Below, piece by piece: positions 9,378-17,893 of a stretch of DNA of 64,000 bases (position 1 is its first letter; every line of letters begins with the position of its first letter). The DNA is from Pseudomonas serboccidentalis (GTDB lineage Bacteria > Pseudomonadota > Gammaproteobacteria > Pseudomonadales > Pseudomonadaceae). The notes under the pieces are model-generated. The model saw only the letters and a list, made by a program, of their open reading frames with translations, did no database searches and had not been told where the DNA came from. Both the position numbers and the translations under genes were made by a program. The stretch covers positions 4,169,019 through 4,233,018 of the forward strand of contig NZ_CP101655.1 in assembly GCF_028830055.1 (NCBI RefSeq), written 5' to 3'.

Positions 9378-10778
9378 TCAGGTGGCGAACAGATACCCTT
9401 CGACATCCATCCCGGCATCACGCATTTGCGCCAGTTTGTAGCGCAGGGTACGCGGGCTGATCCCGAGCTTTTGCGCGGCTTCTTTACGCCGGCCACGCTC
9501 GGTACGCAGGGTGTCGATAATCATCTGAAACTCCCGACGCCGCAGGTCATCGCCCAGCGCACCGGCGGATTCGGCCTCGACTTCGATCTCGCGCACCGAC
9601 GGTAGAACCGGAGCAACGGCGGGCGCTGCGGTGTATGTCACCACGCCCGTCAGACAGAAATCCTGCGGCTGGATCAACCCGCCCTGCTGCAGAATCAGTG
9701 CACGTTGAATCGCGTTATCCAGCTCGCGCACATTGCCCGGCCACGGGTAACCAGTCAGACACGCCTGAGCCTCTGGCGAGAGTTTCGCCGCCGCATGCTT
9801 CATTTTATTGACGTGTTTGTTCAGCAACCGCTGCGCCAGCGGCAGGATATCGGCGGTGCGCTCGCGAAGTGGACGCCACGCCAGAGGGAAAACCGACAGC
9901 CGGTAGAAAAGGTCTTCACGGAAGCGCCCCGCCGCCACTTCGCCCGCCAGATCACGGTTGGTGGTAGCGACCACGCGGATGTCCAGAATGATCGGCTTGC
10001 GTGCGCCGACACGCTCGACTTCGCGCTCCTGCAGCACCCGCAGCAACTTGGCCTGCAGGCCCAGCGGCATCTCGGAAATTTCGTCGAGCAGAATGGTGCC
10101 GCCATCGGCCTGCTCGAACTTGCCGGCCTGCGCCGCGATGGCGCCGGTGAACGAGCCCTTCTCGTGACCGAACAACGTGGCTTCGAGCATGTTGTCGGGG
10201 ATCGCCGCGCAGTTGATCGCGATGAACGGCTGACTGGCGCGATGGGAATGCTGGTGGATGTAGCGCGCCAGCACTTCCTTGCCGGTGCCGGACTCGCCGG
10301 AAATCAGTACCGTGGAATCGCTGCGTGCGACCCGCGCTGCCAGCTCCAGCAACTGCGCACTGGCGGGCTCGACCGCCACCGGGCCTTCACTGTCAGCAAG
10401 GCTGACACCCCCCAGGGCATGGCGCGAGACCAGATCCAGCAGCGCCTTCGGCTCGAACGGTTTGACCAGATAATCCGCCGCGCCCTGACGCATCGCATCC
10501 ACCGCGCGCTCCACCGCGCCATGGGCGGTCATCAGCAGCACCGGCAATTGCGGCTGCCGCGCACGCAACAATCCAAGCAGTTGATGGCCATCCATGCCGG
10601 GCATGTTGACGTCGCTGACCACCAGACTGAACGCTTCGTGCTCGACCGCCTTCAACGCCTCTTCGGCGCTGCCGACCGCCTGGTAGTCGTGGCCCGCCAG
10701 CAACAGCGTATCGGCCAGCGCTTCGCGCAACGAGCGGTCATCCTCGACCAGCAACACCTTGATGCCCATGACGTTCAC
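9378..10778 (-). CDS. fleR: Sigma-54-dependent response regulator FleR
   Basis: This NtrC-family regulator activates class III flagellar genes with RpoN after phosphorylation by FleS. A receiver domain carries Asp56 ([12 protein letters not shown]) and Lys106. The AAA+ domain has Walker A GESGTGKE at 161-168, and its sigma-54 contact loop reads GSFTGA (208-213) rather than GAFTGA. A Fis-type helix-turn-helix ends the protein ([13 protein letters not shown]). The start is GTG 10778, overlapping the fleS stop with an upstream GGGAG; an ATG at 10769 is a possible alternative. Confidence 0.94.
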   Translation of the reverse strand: MNVMGIKVLLVEDDRSLREALADTLLLAGHDYQAVGSAEEALKAVEHEAFSLVVSDVNMPGMDGHQLLGLLRARQPQLPVLLMTAHGAVERAVDAMRQGAADYLVKPFEPKALLDLVSRHALGGVSLADSEGPVAVEPASAQLLELAARVARSDSTVLISGESGTGKEVLARYIHQHSHRASQPFIAINCAAIPDNMLEATLFGHEKGSFTGAIAAQAGKFEQADGGTILLDEISEMPLGLQAKLLRVLQEREVERVGARKPIILDIRVVATTNRDLAGEVAAGRFREDLFYRLSVFPLAWRPLRERTADILPLAQRLLNKHVNKMKHAAAKLSPEAQACLTGYPWPGNVRELDNAIQRALILQQGGLIQPQDFCLTGVVTYTAAPAVAPVLPSVREIEVEAESAGALGDDLRRREFQMIIDTLRTERGRRKEAAQKLGISPRTLRYKLAQMRDAGMDVEGYLFAT

Positions 10779-11983
10779 TCAGCTCCCTGAACAGCGGAAA
10801 ACAACGGCAGGATCACCTGCGCGCACGTGCCGCGCCCGACTCGCGAACGCAGCTGCAACTCTCCCTGATGTGCCCGCGCCACTGCCTTGACCACGGTCAG
10901 GCCAAGTCCGGTGCCGGTGACTTTGGTGGTAAAAAACGGCTCGCCGAGACGCTCGAGCACCACCGGATCAATGCCGCTGCCGCTGTCGCTGACGCACAGG
11001 CGCAGGCTGTTGTCGCGGGTGTAGCAATGCACTTTCAGGCGCACGTTGCCGTCACTGGCCTGAATCGCGTTTTCAATCAGATTCAAGATCGCCCCGACCA
11101 GGGTGTCGCGATTGCACAGCAACTCGCCGGCATGACTGTCGCACTGCCAGCGGATGGGCAGGTCCTGCACATGGGTCAACGCGGCGGCTTGCAGCGACTG
11201 CATCAGGGCACTGGGGGTGATGCGATCGGTCAGTGGCAGTTCGCCACGGGCGAACACCAGCATGTCGCGCACCTGATGCTCCAGTTCATGCAGGCGCTCC
11301 TTGAGGCGCCCGGCAAAGCGCTGCTGGGTGGCGACCGGCAGAGCCTGCTCAGTCAAATGACTGGCGTAGAGCAAGGCGGCGGACAACGGCGTGCGGATCT
11401 GATGGGCCAGCGAGGCAACCATGCGCCCCAGCGAAGACAGACGCTCGTGGCGCGCCAGTTGATCTTGCAGATGACGGGTTTCTGTCAGGTCGTTGAGCAA
11501 CACCAACTGCCCCGGCTCGGCGTCCAGCGAGCGGGTGGCAATCGACAGGCGCCGACCGTTCTTCAGGGAAATTTCGTGGCCGTCGTCTTCACGCGGGGCA
11601 AAGCAACGGGCGATGACATGGCGCCACAACTCGCCTTCGAGTGGCAGACCGAGCAATTCGATCGCCGCCGGGTTGGCTTCATGGACGATGCCGTGACCGT
11701 CAATCACGATGACGCCACCGGGCAACAGGTCCAGAAGGTTTTGCAAACGGTTGGCCAGACGCTCCTTCTCGGCCAGCTCCTGCATGCGCTGGGCACTGAC
11801 CACCGCCAGTTCGCCCTTGAGCTCGGTGACCCGGGCTTCAAGCATGCTGTAGGAGTCGGTCAACTGGCTGGACATCTGATTGAACAACGCGAACGCGTGC
11901 TCAAGACCCTGACGGCTCGCCTGCTCGATGGACGCTGGTTGCCCCTCGGCATTGGAGGCAGAAGACATCTGGGCGTGGGGCAT
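10775..11983 (-). CDS. fleS: Sensor histidine kinase FleS
   Basis: This 402-residue cytosolic kinase lacks transmembrane segments. It has an N-terminal coiled coil (about 40-80), a PAS domain (about 85-170), a HisKA box with His194 (SLAHQIRTPLSAA) and an HATPase domain (NLIENAIQASDG, DSGSGIDP, TGTGLGLTVVK). It phosphorylates FleR, whose gene overlaps its 3' end by 4 bp. A strong sigma-54 promoter stands upstream, fitting the known FleQ-dependent expression of fleSR. Confidence 0.94.
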   Translation of the reverse strand: MPHAQMSSASNAEGQPASIEQASRQGLEHAFALFNQMSSQLTDSYSMLEARVTELKGELAVVSAQRMQELAEKERLANRLQNLLDLLPGGVIVIDGHGIVHEANPAAIELLGLPLEGELWRHVIARCFAPREDDGHEISLKNGRRLSIATRSLDAEPGQLVLLNDLTETRHLQDQLARHERLSSLGRMVASLAHQIRTPLSAALLYASHLTEQALPVATQQRFAGRLKERLHELEHQVRDMLVFARGELPLTDRITPSALMQSLQAAALTHVQDLPIRWQCDSHAGELLCNRDTLVGAILNLIENAIQASDGNVRLKVHCYTRDNSLRLCVSDSGSGIDPVVLERLGEPFFTTKVTGTGLGLTVVKAVARAHQGELQLRSRVGRGTCAQVILPLFSAVQGAE

Positions 11984-12037
11984 TGTGTTCTCTCGCTTGG
12001 CTGACCGTCAGTTAAACGGAACGTTGCGAGGGATGTA

Positions 12038-12053
12038 GCAATACCCGTGCCTA
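12038..12053 (-). promoter_or_regulatory. Sigma-54 promoter of fleSR
   Basis: The minus strand reads AGGCACGGGTATTGC, matching the RpoN consensus with GG-N10-GC spacing. It lies about 55 bp before the fleS ATG, in the gap between fleQ and fleS. FleQ is the expected activator. Confidence 0.85.
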
Positions 12054-12093
12054 AAAAAAACTGCTTATAAATGAAGAGGTTGAAAAACAGGCG

Positions 12094-13569
12094 TCAATCA
12101 TCCGCCTGTTCGTCTCCTTCGCGCCGGCTCATGCCGTACTTGCGCATCTTTTCCACCAGCGTGGTGCGACGGATACGCAGGCGTTCGGCGGCACGCGCCA
12201 CAATGCCATTGGCATCGTCCAGCGCCTGCTGAATCAGGCCCTGCTCCAGACCACCGAGATAGTCCTTCAGGTCCAGGCCTTCGGGCGGCAGCATGGCGTT
12301 GGCGGTGAAGTCCGGCGTATGACCATTGATCGCCACACGCTCTTCGAGATCACTGCGCAGGTTGTCGACCATCTGCTCGTCTTCGTCGTCGACGTAGCGG
12401 AATTTCTTCGGCAACTCGACCACGCCGATCACCCCGTACGGGTGCATGATCGCCATGCGCTCCACCAGGTTGGCCAGTTCGCGGACGTTGCCCGGCCAGC
12501 CGTGACGGCACAGCGACATGATCGCCGCCGAGTTGAAACGGATAGAGCCGCGCTTTTCGTGCTCCATGCGCGAGATCAGTTCATTCATCAGCAGCGGAAT
12601 ATCTTCGACACGCTCACGCAGCGGTGCCATCTCGATCGGGAACACGTTCAGGCGATAGTAGAGGTCTTCGCGGAAGGTGCCGATCTCGATCATGCTTTCG
12701 AGATTCTTGTGGGTCGCGGCAATGATGCGCACGTCGACGCTCTGGGTCTTGTTGCTGCCCACGCGCTCGAAGGTGCGCTCCTGCAACACGCGCAGCAGCT
12801 TGACCTGCATCGGCAGTGGCATGTCGCCGATTTCGTCGAGGAACAGCGTACCGCCGTTGGCCAGTTCGAACCGTCCGGCACGGCTGGTGATCGCGCCAGT
12901 GAAGGCACCCTTCTCGTGACCGAACAGCTCGCTTTCCAGCAGCTCCGCCGGGATCGCTCCGCAATTGACAGGAACGAATGGCGCATCGCGACGCTTGGAG
13001 TGGTAATGCAGGTTGCGCGCAACCACCTCCTTACCGGTACCGGACTCGCCGAGGATCAACACACTGGCGTCGGTGTCGGCTACCTGCTGCATCATCTGCC
13101 GAACGTGCTGAATCGCCCGGCTGGTGCCGACAAGACTGCGGAACAGATTGGGTTCGCGATGACGGCCGCGCTCGCGGGCCTGGTCGTACATCTCGCGATA
13201 GACCTGGGCACGGTGCAGGGAATCGAGCAATTTGCTGTAGCTGGGCGGCATTTCGAGGGTCGAAAGCACTCGACGACGCTGGTCTTCAGGCAAGTCAACG
13301 GAAGAATTATCGCCCATCAACAAAACCGGAAGGAACTCATCCCAGGTTGAGAGTGTCTTTAACAAGCCCAAAAGTGCACCCGGAGCATTGACCGTCCCGA
13401 TTAGTACACAAATGACTTCACGACTTGATGACAAAGAGCCGACAGCCTGCTGCCAGTCATGGCTGCCGCAGGGTAAATTTTCTTCGCCGAGAAAATTTAA
13501 AATCACCGCCAGGTCGCGGCGGCGGACGCTATCGTCATCGATCAGCAGAATTTTGGTTTCACGCCACAT
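12094..13569 (-). CDS. fleQ: Master flagellar regulator FleQ
   Basis: FleQ is the top sigma-54 activator of flagellar genes and a c-di-GMP-responsive repressor/activator of exopolysaccharide genes. This 491-residue protein has a degenerate receiver-like domain without a usable phospho-acceptor (VCVLIGTVN where Asp is expected). The AAA+ domain has Walker A GESGTGKE (174-181) and GAFTGA (221-226), and a Fis-type HTH is near the end ([13 protein letters not shown]). It is monocistronic: a 110-bp gap with the fleS promoter follows, and 172 bp precede it. Confidence 0.96.
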   Translation of the reverse strand: MWRETKILLIDDDSVRRRDLAVILNFLGEENLPCGSHDWQQAVGSLSSSREVICVLIGTVNAPGALLGLLKTLSTWDEFLPVLLMGDNSSVDLPEDQRRRVLSTLEMPPSYSKLLDSLHRAQVYREMYDQARERGRHREPNLFRSLVGTSRAIQHVRQMMQQVADTDASVLILGESGTGKEVVARNLHYHSKRRDAPFVPVNCGAIPAELLESELFGHEKGAFTGAITSRAGRFELANGGTLFLDEIGDMPLPMQVKLLRVLQERTFERVGSNKTQSVDVRIIAATHKNLESMIEIGTFREDLYYRLNVFPIEMAPLRERVEDIPLLMNELISRMEHEKRGSIRFNSAAIMSLCRHGWPGNVRELANLVERMAIMHPYGVIGVVELPKKFRYVDDEDEQMVDNLRSDLEERVAINGHTPDFTANAMLPPEGLDLKDYLGGLEQGLIQQALDDANGIVARAAERLRIRRTTLVEKMRKYGMSRREGDEQADD

Positions 13570-13735
13570 GCAATAGCAACTTCCCTAGTCAACTCAATGC
13601 CCGAAAAATGGGGCAAGCGAGACGCTTGCAGGACACCTTGTGCCTGTAGACGCCTGAAATCTGAAAACAGCCACTAGTTAAGTCAAAAAACCGTGCACAG
13701 TCAAATTTATGGCGCACATATCTGGATTAACTTCG

Positions 13736-13747
13736 GGTTAATTAACC
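13736..13747. repeat. 12-bp perfect palindrome at the fliT stop codon
   Basis: GGTTAATTAACC covers the last codons and the stop of fliT on the minus strand, upstream of fleQ. It may be chance or an operator for fleQ. No function is claimed. Confidence 0.4.
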
Positions 13748-14038
13748 AAACAGATGGTAAACCTTTGCCGCCTTTTGCGCTTGGGTGATCTGCGACATCT
13801 CGTTGGCTATCGCCTGCCGCTCACCCATGGCCGCCTCCAGCAATTGCTTGTAGACGTGCAGCAACTCCTCGAGGTTTTCGCGCAACGCAGCTTCGTCCAG
13901 CGAAGCCTCGGCCATGACGTCTTCCATGCAGGAACGGCAAGCCAGATCCAACTCGCCAATGGCTTCCCAATTGCGTTCGGCCAGCGCGCCGACCAACGCT
14001 TCACGGGTATCTGCGATTCGCTGCAATACAAGATTCAT
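13742..14038 (-). CDS. fliT: Flagellar export chaperone FliT-like protein
   Basis: This 98-residue, largely helical protein lies 11 bp downstream of fliS, the usual place of fliT. FliT binds the filament cap protein FliD and the export apparatus; in enterics it also antagonises FlhDC, which pseudomonads lack. Sequence conservation is low in this family, so the name rests on size and on the fliD-fliS-fliT order. A GGAGAT ribosome binding site precedes the ATG. Confidence 0.8.
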   Translation of the reverse strand: MNLVLQRIADTREALVGALAERNWEAIGELDLACRSCMEDVMAEASLDEAALRENLEELLHVYKQLLEAAMGERQAIANEMSQITQAQKAAKVYHLFG

Positions 14039-14049
14039 GGTGATCTCCT

Positions 14050-14445
14050 TTAAAACTGAGGACCCGGCGGAGCAATGCCGTCCCAGCCTTCCTTCACGGT
14101 GCGCAGCAGACCTGCCACTTCATCGAGAATCTTCGGGTCGCTGCTGATGTTGGCCTCAGCCAGACGCTTCATCATGTAGATGTACAACTGATCGAGTTCA
14201 CCCACCGTATCGGCGCAGTTATCCAGATCCAGACCTTCGCGCAAGCCACTGATGATGCCGATAGCCTTGCTGATCGATGTGCACTTGCCCGGAATATCCT
14301 TGCGCGCGATGGCGCCTTTGGCCTGAGCGATGCGGTCCAGACCACCTTCCATCAACATTTGCACCAGACGGTGCGGGCTTGCTTCGGACGTTTGCGCGTG
14401 CGCACCCACTTTCTGGTACTGCCGAAGGGCTAACATTGGGTTCAT
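14050..14445 (-). CDS. fliS: Flagellin export chaperone FliS
   Basis: This 131-residue helical-bundle chaperone holds flagellin unfolded and prevents cytoplasmic polymerisation. The N-terminal ALRQYQKVGAHAQTSEASPHRLVQMLMEG is the FliS signature. It is separated from fliD by a hairpin terminator and has its own FliA-type promoter, so fliST can be made apart from fliD. Confidence 0.94.
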   Translation of the reverse strand: MNPMLALRQYQKVGAHAQTSEASPHRLVQMLMEGGLDRIAQAKGAIARKDIPGKCTSISKAIGIISGLREGLDLDNCADTVGELDQLYIYMMKRLAEANISSDPKILDEVAGLLRTVKEGWDGIAPPGPQF

Positions 14446-14482
14446 GTTCTACCTCATTGCAACAATGACTCGTATAGCCAGT

Positions 14483-14509
14483 GTATCGCCAACGAATGAC
14501 AAAACTTTA
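14483..14509 (-). promoter_or_regulatory. Sigma-28 (FliA) promoter of fliST
   Basis: On the minus strand TAAAGTTT, an 11-nt spacer and GGCGATAC match the FliA consensus TAAAGTTT-N11-GCCGATAA (8/8 and 6/8). It lies about 40 bp before the fliS ATG. A 14-bp perfect palindrome (CTTTAGATCTAAAG, 14505-14518) overlaps the -35 element. Confidence 0.75.
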
Positions 14510-14520
14510 GATCTAAAGAC

Positions 14521-14560
14521 AAAAACCCGGCGCACGCCGATAAAGCGTAGCCGGGTTTTT
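14521..14560. terminator. Bidirectional terminator after fliD
   Basis: AAAAACCCGGC pairs with GCCGGGTTTTT around an 18-nt loop, giving a run of T on either strand. It ends the fliD transcript on the minus strand just before the fliS promoter. Confidence 0.8.
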
Positions 14561-14574
14561 GTCGCTCTAGCCTG

Positions 14575-16017
14575 TTACTTCGCGGACTGCTGAGCGTTCA
14601 GCGAGCTGAAGAACGACGTAATGTTGCTCGCCGTGGCCTTCATTTGCCCGACCAGCAGGTCCATCGCGTTGTATTTGGCGGTCAGGGTAGCCGTCAGGTT
14701 GGTGACGTGCAGGTCCAGTGCAGCCTGTTGCTTCTGCACGTTCGAGGCCAGGTTCGTCAGGTTGGAACTGCGCTGATCGAGCAAGCCACCGGTCTTCACA
14801 TAAGGATCGACCGCAGCGTTCATGCGCGCCAACAAGCCATTCTTGGCATCGGTACCGCTGAACATCTGTTGAACCTGACCCGCCATGCCTGGCGTCGCCA
14901 GACGCTGATTGAGCGTCGAGCTGTTGATCGTCAGCAAACCGGTCTGGCTGTCGGTCATGACACCCAGCTGCGACAACACGGCCAGTTGACCGCCAGCACC
15001 TGTGTCCGTCAGCTGTTCACGGATATCCGCCATCAGCGAACGCGGCAGCGAGTCACCGGTGAACGCCGCGGAAACCGTCAGCTTGCCATCGGCGTCCGGC
15101 GTGGCCTTGGACAGCGTGTCGATGGTTTTCTTCAGGGTGTTGTAGGAGTCGACGAACGTCTGCAGCGACGTCTGGATCCCTGTAGTGTTGGTCGCCACGG
15201 AGATGACCGATGCGGTTTGCGCGCCGTTCACAGTAGGGCTGGCGGCAGTCAGGTTCAGCGTCATGCCGCTGATTGCACCCGTCACCGTGTTGGTCTTGCT
15301 GGTAACAGGCAGCCCGTCGATGGTGAGCAACGCATCCATGGCCAATTCACCCACTGCACCGGCAGTACCCGCCGCAGGATTTGTGCCCATTTTCTGGGTG
15401 CCATCGATTTCCAGACCGGCAATGCCGCTGACCTTCAGGTCCATGCCCGCGCCGGTCTTGCTCGAACTGAGCACCAGACGTGAAGCGCCGGAGCTGTCTG
15501 TCACGATGTTGGCGGAAATACCGTTGCTTGCCTGCGCGGTGTTGATCGCATCGCGAGTGCTCTGCAACGTGGCATTGGCCGGGATCGTGACGTTGTAATC
15601 AGTGCCATTCTGACTGATTTTCAAAGTACCACTCGGAATGGCACTGGCGGCACCACCGGCAAATGCGGCACTGGCTACTTTCGAGCCGGTGGCCAGGTTC
15701 TTGACGACCACGTTGTAAGTACCCGGAACAGCGGTACTGTTGGAGGTCGCACCGATAACCGACGGCGAGTCCGAAGTGGCGGTATAGCCAGCAAATGCGG
15801 GGGACGTCGCATTGTTCAGGTCATTCATCGACTTCTGGAAGGCTGCCAGTGCGCTTTTCAACGAACCGACACCGGAAATCTTCAGCGAGTTGGTTTTCGT
15901 CTGATTATCGATTTGCGTCTGTTTCGGCGCCTTGTCGGCGTTGACCAGTGCCGTCACGATCGCACCGATATCCAGGCCGGAACCCAGTCCCGAACCCGGT
16001 AAAATTGGACTTGCCAT
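14575..16017 (-). CDS. fliD: Flagellar filament cap protein FliD
   Basis: This 480-residue protein forms the pentameric or hexameric cap under which flagellin polymerises, and serves as a mucin adhesin in P. aeruginosa. The N-terminal GSGLGSGLDIGAIVTALVNADKAPK and the C-terminal coiled region (GLLDQRSSNLTNLASNVQKQQ, DLLVGQMKATASNI) are typical. The central region is rich in Ala, Thr and Ser. It lies 84 bp downstream of flaG. Confidence 0.95.
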   Translation of the reverse strand: MASPILPGSGLGSGLDIGAIVTALVNADKAPKQTQIDNQTKTNSLKISGVGSLKSALAAFQKSMNDLNNATSPAFAGYTATSDSPSVIGATSNSTAVPGTYNVVVKNLATGSKVASAAFAGGAASAIPSGTLKISQNGTDYNVTIPANATLQSTRDAINTAQASNGISANIVTDSSGASRLVLSSSKTGAGMDLKVSGIAGLEIDGTQKMGTNPAAGTAGAVGELAMDALLTIDGLPVTSKTNTVTGAISGMTLNLTAASPTVNGAQTASVISVATNTTGIQTSLQTFVDSYNTLKKTIDTLSKATPDADGKLTVSAAFTGDSLPRSLMADIREQLTDTGAGGQLAVLSQLGVMTDSQTGLLTINSSTLNQRLATPGMAGQVQQMFSGTDAKNGLLARMNAAVDPYVKTGGLLDQRSSNLTNLASNVQKQQAALDLHVTNLTATLTAKYNAMDLLVGQMKATASNITSFFSSLNAQQSAK

Positions 16018-16101
16018 GCTGAATCTCCCTTCAGGTTACTGCCAGACTTTTGACCTGTACCAGCTTCTGAAAAATCTTATAAACACTATTCATGCCAGCT
16101 A

Positions 16102-16458
16102 TCAGACTTTGGCGTCGAACAATACGTGACTCGCATTGGCGAGGCTGTCTGCCAGCTTGAGAGCTTCTGCGGAAGGGATTTGTCGAACGACCTCACCCGT
16201 CTCGCTTGCAATCACCTTGACGATGACTTTTCCTGAATGCTCGTCGATCGAGAATTCCAGGTTGCGCTTGATCGACTGTACAAACTTCTCGATCTCCTGC
16301 ACTGCCAGTTTCAACTTCGTATCATCCGAATCCTGATTTTTATCAGCAACCGGCGTATCGACACTGGAAACTTTAGGCGTCTCTGGCGGCTTTTCAGCAA
16401 CTGGCGTTGCTGGCTTTGGAGCCGGATAAGACACGTTAAGCTTGACGCTCATGTCCAT
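16102..16458 (-). CDS. flaG: FlaG family flagellar protein
   Basis: FlaG is a small protein of polar-flagellum loci that influences filament length. The N-terminal half is Pro/Lys/Asp-rich and the C-terminal half is the FlaG domain (EIEKFVQSIKRNLEFSIDEHSGKVIVKVI, then RQIPSAEALKLADSL). ATG 16458 is chosen because GGAGG lies 8 nt before it; in-frame ATG 16464 and GTG 16467 are too close to that site. It sits between fliC and fliD. Confidence 0.9.
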   Translation of the reverse strand: MDMSVKLNVSYPAPKPATPVAEKPPETPKVSSVDTPVADKNQDSDDTKLKLAVQEIEKFVQSIKRNLEFSIDEHSGKVIVKVIASETGEVVRQIPSAEALKLADSLANASHVLFDAKV

Positions 16459-16531
16459 GCTCATCACCTCCTAACGTAAAAAAGCGAGAGAGCGCGACCA
16501 GCGCACTCCCCCGCCCTAACTCTTTCCGAAA

Positions 16532-17383
16532 TTACTGAAGCAGCTTCAGTACAGCGGAAGGCAGTTGGTTGGCTTGAGCCAGAACGGAGGTCGAAGCCTG
16601 CTGCAGAGTTTGCTGCTTGGTCAGGTTAGCAGTTTCTGCGGCGAAGTCGGTGTCTTGTACACGACCCTGTGCTGCAGTGGTGTTTTCCACGATGTTCTGC
16701 AGGTTGGAGATGGTGCTGGTCAGACGGTTTTGCGAAGCACCCAGGCTCGAACGAGTGCTGTTGATCGCGGCAATTGCAGCGTCGATCGCGGTGATTGCGT
16801 TGTCGATGTTGGTAGCAGCGCCCGATACGCTTGCACCGGTCAGAACGACAGTACCGCTACCTACGGACAGGCTGACGGCGTCGAACTTGGAGCTCAGTAC
16901 CAGGTCGATGTGGTTAGCCGAACCAGTGTTCGCGCCCACTTGCAGGGTCACAGTACCAGCCGAACCGTCCAGCAGGTTTTTGCCGTTCAGGTTGGTGGAA
17001 GCAGCGATACGGGTCAGTTCGTCCGACATCTGAGCGAATTCAGAGTTGGTTGCGGCCTGGTCGATGCTGCCGTTGGTACCGGTACGGGCTTTAACAGCCA
17101 GTTCACGCATACGCTGCAGAATGTCGGTCGAAGCTTGCAGAGCGCCTTCAGCGGTCTGAGCAACGGAGATACCGTCGTTGGCGTTCTGGATAGCCTGGTT
17201 GCCACCACGGATCTGGGAAGTCATGCGGGTAGCGATTTGCAGGCCGGCAGCGTCGTCTTTAGCGCTGTTGATTTTCAGGCCGGAAGACAGGCGCTGCATC
17301 GAAGTCGACAGGGCGTCGGAAGCGCGGTTCAGGTTCTTTTGAACGTTCAGCGACGTGGTGTTGGTGTTTACTGTTAAAGCCAT
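16532..17383 (-). CDS. fliC: Flagellin FliC (short type)
   Basis: This 283-residue flagellin is short for the family. It has conserved N- and C-terminal D0/D1 helices and only a small Ser/Thr-rich central part (about residues 140-215), where O-glycans would be attached. The flg22-type immune epitope at residues 30-51 is intact (RLSSGLKINSAKDDAAGLQI). A GAGGAA ribosome site and a FliA promoter precede it. The glycosylation genes upstream on the same strand are presumed to modify this protein. Confidence 0.97.
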   Translation of the reverse strand: MALTVNTNTTSLNVQKNLNRASDALSTSMQRLSSGLKINSAKDDAAGLQIATRMTSQIRGGNQAIQNANDGISVAQTAEGALQASTDILQRMRELAVKARTGTNGSIDQAATNSEFAQMSDELTRIAASTNLNGKNLLDGSAGTVTLQVGANTGSANHIDLVLSSKFDAVSLSVGSGTVVLTGASVSGAATNIDNAITAIDAAIAAINSTRSSLGASQNRLTSTISNLQNIVENTTAAQGRVQDTDFAAETANLTKQQTLQQASTSVLAQANQLPSAVLKLLQ

Positions 17384-17463
17384 GACGAATTCCTCGTTGG
17401 TTGGGTACTGCGGCTTCCGGCCCTGGCAACCGCCTGGAATGGCCTAGAGAACCTTCGTAATAG

Positions 17464-17491
17464 TTATCGTCGGGTTGGCAGGTTGCTTGAG
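17464..17491 (-). promoter_or_regulatory. Sigma-28 (FliA) promoter of fliC
   Basis: The minus strand shows CTCAAG (17486-17491), a 14-nt spacer and GACGATAA (17464-17471), the Pseudomonas FliA promoter form. It lies about 80 bp before the fliC ATG. Confidence 0.8.
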
Positions 17492-17539
17492 GGCTTTTTG
17501 AAAAAAAAATGCCATCACCCTGCCACCCCAGAGAAAACA

Positions 17540-17554
17540 AGGGCTTAGCGCCCT
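17540..17554 (-). terminator. Possible weak terminator downstream of the 90-aa protein gene
   Basis: On the minus strand a 5-bp stem (AGGGC/GCCCT) with a 5-nt loop is followed by TTGTTTT. It would insulate fliC from upstream transcription. The stem is short, so this is tentative. Confidence 0.35.
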
Positions 17555-17620
17555 CCCACTCACGAAAAAATGACGCCACAAAACCGACCTTCGCGCAAAG
17601 CCGCGGGCCAGTGCGGTCGG

Positions 17621-17893
17621 TCAATGTGCCAATCGTGCTTTTTGCAACAGTTCAACCAACTCGAACTCCATCCAGTCAGCCAACCCCAGCCAGTCCTGAC
17701 GCTCCTGACAGTCGAGCATCTGCGTAAGCACCAAGGCCCAGTCCTGCGCGATGGTCATCGGCGCGGATATCAGCAACTGCTGCGCGCCCTCGAACACATC
17801 GACCATGTTCAGCGCCGCCTCGACATCGCGCCCCAGACGAAACAGCCCGGCGCACTGACGGCATTCGTCGACGCATTGCTCGATCACCGTCAT
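17621..17893 (-). CDS. Small protein of unknown function coupled to the Maf-like glycosyltransferase gene
   Basis: This 90-residue acidic, helical protein is not recognised. ATG 17893 is chosen because it overlaps the stop of the DUF115 gene as ATGA; a longer frame would reach far into that gene. Visible features are a CxxxCxxC-like N-terminus (QCVDECRQC) and Leu/Trp-rich helices (DWLGLADWMEFELVELLQ). Translational coupling suggests a partner or chaperone for the glycosyltransferase or flagellin, which is inference. It is the last gene before fliC. Confidence 0.75.
   Translation of the reverse strand: MTVIEQCVDECRQCAGLFRLGRDVEAALNMVDVFEGAQQLLISAPMTIAQDWALVLTQMLDCQERQDWLGLADWMEFELVELLQKARLAH

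Noticed and set aside
16565-17377. Plus-strand frame spanning fliC
   Set aside because: Antisense to the flagellin gene; Gly/Val/Gln-rich shadow of Ala/Thr/Ser codons.
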